Assembly (NCBI GenBank): GCA_902462665.1
Contig: CABQCM010000012.1
Coordinates: 1 to 10,572, forward strand
DNA length: 10,572 bases
Reading direction: 5' to 3'
From: an uncultured Oscillospiraceae bacterium
GTDB taxonomy: Bacteria > Bacillota > Clostridia > Oscillospirales > Acutalibacteraceae
Shown here: piece after piece, positions 6,904 through 10,572 of the stretch
Layout of the letters: every line of letters starts with the position of its first letter
Numbering within the stretch: the first letter of the stretch is position 1
The notes under the pieces: generated by a model
The model's database searches: none
The model's input: only the letters and a program-made list of their open reading frames with translations
What the model was told of the DNA's origin: nothing
Program-made: the position numbers and the translations under genes

Positions 6904-7179
6904 ATGAACAAGACCGAACTCATTGCTGCGGTAGCGGAAAAAGCTGAAGTTTCTAAGAAAGATGCGGAAAAGGCGGTTGCCGCTGTGATTGATGTCATCA
7001 CCGAGGAGCTCGTTGCGGGCGGCAAGGTTCAGTTGGTTGGTTTCGGTACCTTTGAGGTGCGCGCTCGCGCCGAGAGAAAGGGCCGCAATCCCCAGACCAA
7101 AGAGGAAATCACCATCGCTGCTTCTAAGCTGCCGGTGTTCAAGGCTGGTAAAGCCCTCAAGGACGTTGTGGACCAATAA
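6904..7179 (+). CDS. hup: HU family DNA-binding protein
   Basis: A 91-residue protein, the normal length for HU. HU binds and bends DNA as a homodimer and compacts the nucleoid. The sequence opens MNKTELIAAVAEKAEVSKKD (helical dimerisation part) and has GFGTFEVRARAERKGRNPQT (46-65), with the intercalating proline at Pro63 in RNP. It ends in SKLPVFKAGKALKDVV. A strong ribosome binding site (GGAGGA, 6891-6896) and ATG 6904 define the start. A longer in-frame reading from 6832 overlapping the mazG stop is not needed. It is the last gene before a strong terminator, so it may be made both from the upstream transcript and from a promoter I could not place in 6836-6890. Confidence 0.95.
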   Translation: MNKTELIAAVAEKAEVSKKDAEKAVAAVIDVITEELVAGGKVQLVGFGTFEVRARAERKGRNPQTKEEITIAASKLPVFKAGKALKDVVDQ

Positions 7180-7198
7180 AAATTGGCACTGTGTTTCC

Positions 7199-7233
7199 AC
7201 CGGGTCGGCCCATACAGGCTGGCCCGGTTTTTT
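7199..7233 (+). terminator. Rho-independent terminator after HU
   Basis: ACCGGGTCGGCC (7199-7210) pairs with GGCTGGCCCGGT (7217-7228) over 12 bp, using two G-U pairs, with loop CATACA. TTTTTT follows. It separates HU from rqcP. Confidence 0.93.
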
Positions 7234-7394
7234 CAAAAAAGCGGCATAATCGCTCGCGCTATGTGTTTTGATATCGTGTCCGCTGGGGACATGAGCGTTT
7301 GATTTCAGAAAAGGCTTTGCGGCGGTAGAATTGGAATCCGCTGGTTTTTGAATCATGTCTCCCGGCGTCTGCGGGAAGAGAAAGGAGATGCCCT
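7234..7394 (+). other. HU-rqcP intergenic region, possible structured leader
   Basis: About 160 nt lie between the HU terminator and rqcP. No strong promoter is visible; TAGAAT (7326-7331) is the best -10 candidate but has only a poor -35 (TTTCAG, 7303-7308). Short inverted repeats occur: TGTCC/GGACA (7277-7291), GCGG/CCGC (7322-7341) and TCCCG/CGGGA (7360-7376), the last ending 4 nt before the RBS AAAGGAGA. Confidence 0.3.
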
Positions 7395-7643
7395 ATGCGG
7401 CTTGATAAATATCTAAAAGTTTCTCGGCTCATTAAGCGCCGCACTGTCGCGAACGAGGCCTGTGACGCCGGCCGTGTTCTGGCGAACGGCAAGCCGGCCC
7501 GCGCTTCCTACGATGTTAAGGTCGGCGATCGGCTGGAGCTTCGCTTGGGCCAGCGGCCTGTGACGGTGGAGGTTTTGGCGGTCAATGAATATGCCAAAAA
7601 AGAGGAAGCCGCGCTGCTCTATCGCGTGGTGGACAATGCATGA
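7395..7643 (+). CDS. rqcP: S4-domain ribosome quality control factor RqcP (YabO/Hsp15-like)
   Basis: An 82-residue, basic, single S4-domain protein. It matches Bacillus YabO/RqcP closely: MRLDKYLKVSRLIKRRT at the start, AGRVLANGKPARASYDVKVGD in the middle, and a beta-rich tail ending in KKEEAALLYRVV. In Bacillus, RqcP binds stalled 50S-peptidyl-tRNA complexes and works with RqcH to add C-terminal alanine tails that mark the nascent chain for degradation. The RNA-binding Arg/Lys cluster (RLIKRRT, 11-17) is intact. AAAGGAGA at 7381-7388 fixes ATG 7395. Its position after mazG and HU agrees with the usual yab cluster. The following lipoprotein gene starts within 20 nt of its stop, so the two are probably cotranscribed. 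Confidence 0.95.
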   Translation: MRLDKYLKVSRLIKRRTVANEACDAGRVLANGKPARASYDVKVGDRLELRLGQRPVTVEVLAVNEYAKKEEAALLYRVVDNA

Positions 7644-7662
7644 TGGATGGGCGGTGTGGCGT

Positions 7663-8271
7663 ATGAATCGACGTGTTTTGGCCCTTGTAATCGCCATCGT
7701 GCTTTGCATCATGGCGAGTGCCTGTACAAAGCGAGAGGGCGATTTGGCCGAAGCAGGCTCGTCCTCTGTCTCCAGTCAGGCGCAGACCCATTCGGCAGTG
7801 CTGATGCTGGAAGGGCAGGCGGAAGCAGTCCTGTACACTACCATACAGAGCGCGGCCTTTCCTTATCATATTGATGTGGATGAGCAGCGTTTTTCTTTTC
7901 GTCATAACGACGAGGAGGGGGTTGACGTCATCTCCTATCGTTCCGATGATTCGCAAGGCGTGGAACGCATCAGCATCTTTTTTCAAGAACCCTTGGAAAC
8001 ATCGGGGGAGGACGACTTTATTCATCTTGCGGCAAAGACCTTGGAAAGCATCGGCTACGCGGTAGAGGACGCACAGCAGGTTACGGTAGGTCGAGGGCAT
8101 TATTTCGGCAAGCGAATCGTCGGCACGGACGGAAAGCACAGCCAGGAGTTTTACAGTTTCCATCATGAGGGGCACAACGTGATTGTCAACATGACCTATT
8201 CCGTAGGAGAAATGGAAGAGGTGGCAGCACGGATGCGGCACATGCTGTCAACCTTTGAGATTACGGCATAA
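7663..8271 (+). CDS. Unrecognised lipoprotein downstream of rqcP
   Basis: A 202-residue predicted lipoprotein of unknown function. From ATG 7663 the N-terminus is MNRR, a hydrophobic stretch (VLALVIAIVLCIM) and ASAC, an acceptable lipobox with Cys21 as the lipidated residue; the mature part starts TKREGDLAEAGSSS (a Ser-rich linker). An in-frame ATG at 7636, overlapping the rqcP end, would add nine residues and is the alternative start. The mature region alternates strands and one long helix, and ends with a YSFHHEGHNVIVNMTYSVGE strand pair and a final helix (EEVAARMRHMLSTFEI). That layout recalls PsbP/DcrB-like proteins of low sequence conservation, but this is only a guess from pattern. It sits where yabP/yabQ (spore coat/sporulation genes) usually follow yabO, and shows no similarity to them that I can see. 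A terminator follows 48 nt after the stop. Confidence 0.72.
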   Translation: MNRRVLALVIAIVLCIMASACTKREGDLAEAGSSSVSSQAQTHSAVLMLEGQAEAVLYTTIQSAAFPYHIDVDEQRFSFRHNDEEGVDVISYRSDDSQGVERISIFFQEPLETSGEDDFIHLAAKTLESIGYAVEDAQQVTVGRGHYFGKRIVGTDGKHSQEFYSFHHEGHNVIVNMTYSVGEMEEVAARMRHMLSTFEITA

Positions 8272-8319
8272 AGATGGGGCTCACTGGCAGGAGCGCGTTT
8301 CTTTGAAAACTATGTAATC

Positions 8320-8359
8320 AATAATCCCCGTACCGTATCTGGTTTGGGGATTATTTTTT
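8320..8359 (+). terminator. Rho-independent terminator after the lipoprotein gene
   Basis: AATAATCCCC (8320-8329) pairs perfectly with GGGGATTATT (8346-8355), with an inner ACC/GGT extension, and the T run continues to 8359. Confidence 0.9.
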
Positions 8360-8440
8360 GGCGCTCTTTACCACGCAGACCGGGTAACATAAGGCATCCA
8401 GAATTTTTGCGCAGGTTGCCGTTTTCCTTTTTCATTCGAT

Positions 8441-8482
8441 AAAAAAAGACAGCCTGACCGCATAAAACGGAGGCTGTCTTTT
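8441..8482 (-). terminator. Terminator of darA (possibly bidirectional)
   Basis: AAAAGACAGCCT (8444-8455) pairs with AGGCTGTCTTTT (8471-8482), extended by CCG/CGG inside. Read on the - strand, the stem is followed by seven T (8447-8441), so it ends the darA transcript; the + strand side also ends in TTTT. It lies 67 nt after the darA stop. The stretch 8360-8440 between the two terminators shows no gene. Confidence 0.85.
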
Positions 8483-8548
8483 CCTTGTCAGAGAAAGCGG
8501 ATCGACTGATTTTTAAACCCGCTGCGGCATCGTGAGAGCTACTTTGCA

Positions 8549-8875
8549 TCAGAGCTTTTCAAAGCTGTCCACGCTGAGAACAAAGACCGTCGCGCCGCCC
8601 ACTGTGGTTTTGGCTCCCGGGTCGGCAATCCCCAGCCCGCGCCCCAGGGAGGATTGTGTGGGTACGCTCTTTTCCCGCGTGACACAGTGCTTGGCGATAA
8701 TGCTTTTGATATCGTCTACCTGAGAGTCGTCCGCACCGATGAGCAGGGTGGTATTGCCGGTCATCAAAAAGCCGCCGGTGGTCGAAAGCTTGGTGATAAA
8801 ATATCCTTCCTTGGTCAGGATGGAGGCGACCTCGGCCGAATCGTCGTTGTTCACAATCGCAAGAATCAGCTTCAT
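8549..8875 (-). CDS. darA: Cyclic di-AMP receptor DarA/PstA (PII-like)
   Basis: A 108-residue cytosolic PII-like signalling protein that binds c-di-AMP as a trimer; its downstream target is not established in general. It matches Bacillus DarA along its whole length: MKLILAIV (1-8), ITKLSTTGGFLMTGNTTLLIG (27-47) for the ligand site including Thr28, Gly35, Phe36 and Asn41, a TRE segment (66-68), a long variable loop (about 70-90), and the C-terminal VGGATVFVLSVDSFEKL. Bacillus DarA has Arg at position 26 and an RAGNTT motif; here these read Phe26 and MTGNTT, mild changes at or near the pocket. The start is ATG 8875, giving the family-typical N-terminus. AAAGGAGA (8886-8893) is 10-11 nt upstream, slightly long, and the ATG at 8896 would precede the RBS itself. 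It has its own promoter and terminator, so it is probably monocistronic. Confidence 0.93.
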   Translation of the reverse strand: MKLILAIVNNDDSAEVASILTKEGYFITKLSTTGGFLMTGNTTLLIGADDSQVDDIKSIIAKHCVTREKSVPTQSSLGRGLGIADPGAKTTVGGATVFVLSVDSFEKL

Positions 8876-8898
8876 AGCATAGCAATCTCCTTTCATAG

Positions 8899-8912
8899 GG
8901 GAAGCGCTTTGT
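8899..8912 (-). promoter_or_regulatory. cre-like palindrome in the darA leader (weak)
   Basis: The core AAGCGCTT with flanks (ACAAAGCGCTTCCC on the - strand) resembles a CcpA catabolite-response element, but the outer TG and CA are not both matched. It would lie within the transcribed leader, where cre roadblocks are known. This is only a candidate. Confidence 0.25.
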
Positions 8913-8945
8913 CAATACGCATAAAATAATTGTATTTCCCTTGCC

Positions 8946-8974
8946 ATTATAGTCGATAATAGGCCAAAAATCAA
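8946..8974 (-). promoter_or_regulatory. Sigma-A-type promoter of darA
   Basis: On the - strand: TTGATT (8974-8969), 17 nt, then a perfect TATAAT (8951-8946). This predicts a start near 8939 and a leader of about 64 nt. Confidence 0.78.
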
Positions 8975-9024
8975 CTAATATTCACCGAAAATTAGCAAGG
9001 AATATCCCAAAGGCAGGGTTACTT

Positions 9025-9058
9025 GGCACACTTTGCATGTGTTTTTTCTTAGTGCGCC
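9025..9058. other. Hairpin between the DUF1854 gene and the darA promoter
   Basis: GGCACACT (9025-9032) pairs with AGTGCGCC (9051-9058), with one G-U pair and an 18-nt loop. Only the + strand side is followed by TTTT, yet the gene upstream of it (DUF1854) is on the - strand. No good - strand terminator is visible for that gene. Confidence 0.35.
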
Positions 9059-9068
9059 TTTTGCCGGT

Positions 9069-9557
9069 TTACAAATAAGGATTGAGCAGTCGGATGCTGG
9101 TTTTGTCCAACCGGGTCAAATCGGGAATTTCATATCGGTTATCGCTGGCGTCTTTGATGAGAATCCGATTGTCGTAAAGCAGCTTGATGTCGGTATGCCG
9201 GTTGCGGATATCGAACAGATAATCTCCGTGATCGGTCTCGGTCTCAAATTTGAGCTGACCGTATTTTTCGTGAATCGCTCGTATGCGCGTGATACGGGGA
9301 ATGAGGTAATACTGTTCGAGCACTTGATGGAGCACAGCGCGGCTGTCTTCCATCAAATTGTCCACGTCGCGGATAATCGCGACCTCCTTGCCTTCCTCGT
9401 CGAGCAGGGTAATATACCGCCACAAGCCGGTCAGCGGAAAGAGGCGGCGTGCCTCTAATCGGTCGAACACCCGGCCGTCAAACAGCTCGACGCGCAGCAG
9501 GATATCCTCGGAAATTGTGATTTTGGCGTTGTCGTTTTCTATGTAGATGCGTCCCAT
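9069..9557 (-). CDS. DUF1854 domain protein partnered with ABC exporter
   Basis: A 162-residue soluble protein that fits the DUF1854 family over its full length. It has LEARRLFPLTGLWRYITLLD (34-53), GKEVAIIRDVDNL (56-68), then RITRIRAIHEKYGQLKFETE with TDHGDYLF, and the C-terminal NRYEIPDLTRLDKTSIRLL (140-158). No signal peptide or membrane segment is present. The molecular role of DUF1854 is unknown; members recur directly beside ABC exporters, and in some Proteobacteria beside cyanophycin genes (recalled knowledge). GGAGG (9565-9569) is 7 nt before ATG 9557. It starts 31 nt after the ABC gene's stop, so the two are almost certainly one operon. A regulatory or adaptor role for the exporter is a reasonable inference. 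Confidence 0.85.
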   Translation of the reverse strand: MGRIYIENDNAKITISEDILLRVELFDGRVFDRLEARRLFPLTGLWRYITLLDEEGKEVAIIRDVDNLMEDSRAVLHQVLEQYYLIPRITRIRAIHEKYGQLKFETETDHGDYLFDIRNRHTDIKLLYDNRILIKDASDNRYEIPDLTRLDKTSIRLLNPYL

Positions 9558-9588
9558 GCCATTGCCTCCATTCTATTCCGGGCGACCC

Positions 9589-10572
9589 TTATTCAAAATT
9601 TTCGGCTTCCTTGCCCTGGCGAATTTTTTCGCTCAGGGACTGGATTTCAATCAGCTTGTAATATTTTCCCTTGAGGGCCATCAGCTCGTCGTGAGAACCG
9701 TTTTCAATGATGCGCCCCTTATCGACCACAATGATTTTGTTCGCCTTGCGCAGCGTGGAGAGACGGTGGGCAATCATCAGAGTAGTGCGCCCGCTGATGA
9801 GACGCTCGATCGCCTGCTGAATCAAATGCTCGGTTTCGGAGTCCACGGCGGCGGTCGCCTCGTCGAAGATGAGCATGCTGGGATTTTTGAGCACCGCGCG
9901 GGCGATGGAAATTCTTTGACGCTCGCCGCCCGACAGACCGACTCCCCGCTCACCGAGCATGGTGTCATACGCGTCGGGAAGCTGGGCGATAAAGCCGTGC
10001 GCGTTGGCCACATCGGCCGCGCCGATGACTTCCTCAACCGCCGCATCGGGGCGGCTGTAGGCGATGTTGTTGAAGATGGAGTCGCGGAACATCATGGGAT
10101 CCTGCTGCACATAGCCGATTTTTTCACGGAAGGAGCCAAGGTCGATGTCTCGAATGTTTTGACCATCCACCAGAATTTCGCCCTCGTAGCTGTCGTAAAA
10201 GCGCATGAGCAGATTGACCAGGGTACTTTTGCCCGAACCGGTGGTACCCACGATACCGACGATGTCGCCCGGCTCAATGACCAGATTGATATCCGAGAGC
10301 ACCTTTTTGGTTTTATCAAAGGAAAAGTTGACGTTGCGAAACTCGATTCGCCCTTGCAGCGTAGGCACCAGATTGCCTTTCCCAAAGTTTGGTTCCGGCT
10401 CGGCGTCAATAATATCGAGAACCCGCTCGGCCGAGGCCAGGGCGCTTTGGAAGGAGTCGTTGAGGTTGGCAAAAAAGCCGACCGGGCCGTAAAACATGCT
10501 GGCGTAGGAGATAAAGGACACCAGCAGGCCGAGGGTGATTTCACCCGTGCCGTTCATAACCCAGCTTCCGCC
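9589..10572 (-). CDS. ABC exporter, fused permease-ATPase (5' end outside window)
   Basis: The frame is open to the window edge, so this is the C-terminal 327 residues of a type I ABC exporter half-transporter (full proteins are about 570-620). The first visible residues, GGSWVMNGTGEITLGLLVSF, belong to the fifth/sixth membrane helices of the transmembrane domain. The ATPase domain follows with Walker A GTTGSGKST (about 10222-10251), Q-loop YVQQDPMMF (about 10088-10115), signature LSGGERQR (about 9917-9940), Walker B MLIFDEATAAVD (about 9841-9876) and the switch histidine in AHRLST (about 9759-9776). All catalytic motifs look intact, including the Glu after Walker B, so the half-transporter can be active as a homodimer. 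The Met at 10557 is internal, not the start. The substrate cannot be told. It is followed 31 nt later by the DUF1854 gene. Confidence 0.95.
   Translation of the reverse strand, partial: GGSWVMNGTGEITLGLLVSFISYASMFYGPVGFFANLNDSFQSALASAERVLDIIDAEPEPNFGKGNLVPTLQGRIEFRNVNFSFDKTKKVLSDINLVIEPGDIVGIVGTTGSGKSTLVNLLMRFYDSYEGEILVDGQNIRDIDLGSFREKIGYVQQDPMMFRDSIFNNIAYSRPDAAVEEVIGAADVANAHGFIAQLPDAYDTMLGERGVGLSGGERQRISIARAVLKNPSMLIFDEATAAVDSETEHLIQQAIERLISGRTTLMIAHRLSTLRKANKIIVVDKGRIIENGSHDELMALKGKYYKLIEIQSLSEKIRQGKEAENFE

Noticed and set aside
7582..8241. - strand open frame of 219 codons opposite the lipoprotein gene
   Set aside because: The sense strand has a signal peptide, a lipobox and a downstream terminator; the antisense reading has none of these.
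8310..8549. - strand frame of 79 codons after darA
   Set aside because: It runs through two strong terminator hairpins, has no RBS, and its product looks random.
8910..8915. Perfect TTGACA on the - strand upstream of darA
   Set aside because: At 17 nt distance there is only the ribosome binding site and no -10 box; the TTGATT/TATAAT pair further upstream is the better promoter.

Overview
The window looks like chromosomal DNA of a spore-forming, moderately GC-rich member of the Clostridia, most likely an Oscillospiraceae/Ruminococcaceae-type bacterium. This rests on the tail of a CotJC-type manganese catalase, a secreted protein ending in a type I dockerin (cellulosome-type attachment), a SpoVB/YabM-like flippase beside mazG, HU and rqcP (a Firmicutes gene neighbourhood), and a c-di-AMP receptor of the DarA/PstA family. 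There are no rRNA or tRNA genes, CRISPR arrays or insertion sequences.

Layout. (1) 1-1290: the last 60 codons of a CotJC-like manganese catalase converge on an AraC-family regulator across a shared hairpin. The regulator is divergent from the next gene across a 169-bp regulatory region holding a promoter and a 31-bp near-perfect inverted repeat. (2) 1292-3165: a 597-residue exported protein with an unrecognised N-terminal part, two tandem helical modules and a C-terminal dockerin, closed by a strong terminator. (3) 3166-7233: a promoter and a leader of about 160 nt, then an MTA/SAH-nucleosidase-like gene, a MOP-superfamily flippase, MazG and HU, all on + and ending at a clear terminator. (4) 7234-8359: rqcP (S4 domain) and an unrecognised lipoprotein on +, ending at a terminator. 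(5) 8441-10572: a - strand block with an ABC exporter (5' end outside the window), a DUF1854 protein, and darA with its own promoter and terminator.

How the genes fit together. The centre of the window resembles the Bacillus yabM-yabN-yabO region: lipid-linked precursor flipping, nucleotide clean-up, nucleoid packaging and ribosome quality control. HU is inserted, and a lipoprotein sits where yabP/yabQ would be expected. The AraC/dockerin pair looks like a self-contained module for a regulated extracellular polysaccharide-related protein. The ABC exporter and the DUF1854 protein form a two-gene unit.

No wholly new system is evident. The best leads are the palindromic 5'-leader element before the dockerin gene, the leader and antisense terminator-like hairpin before the nucleosidase gene, the dockerin protein with no recognisable catalytic module, the lipoprotein after rqcP, and the ABC-DUF1854 pair. 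All calls come from reading the sequence and recalled family knowledge; no database search was possible.
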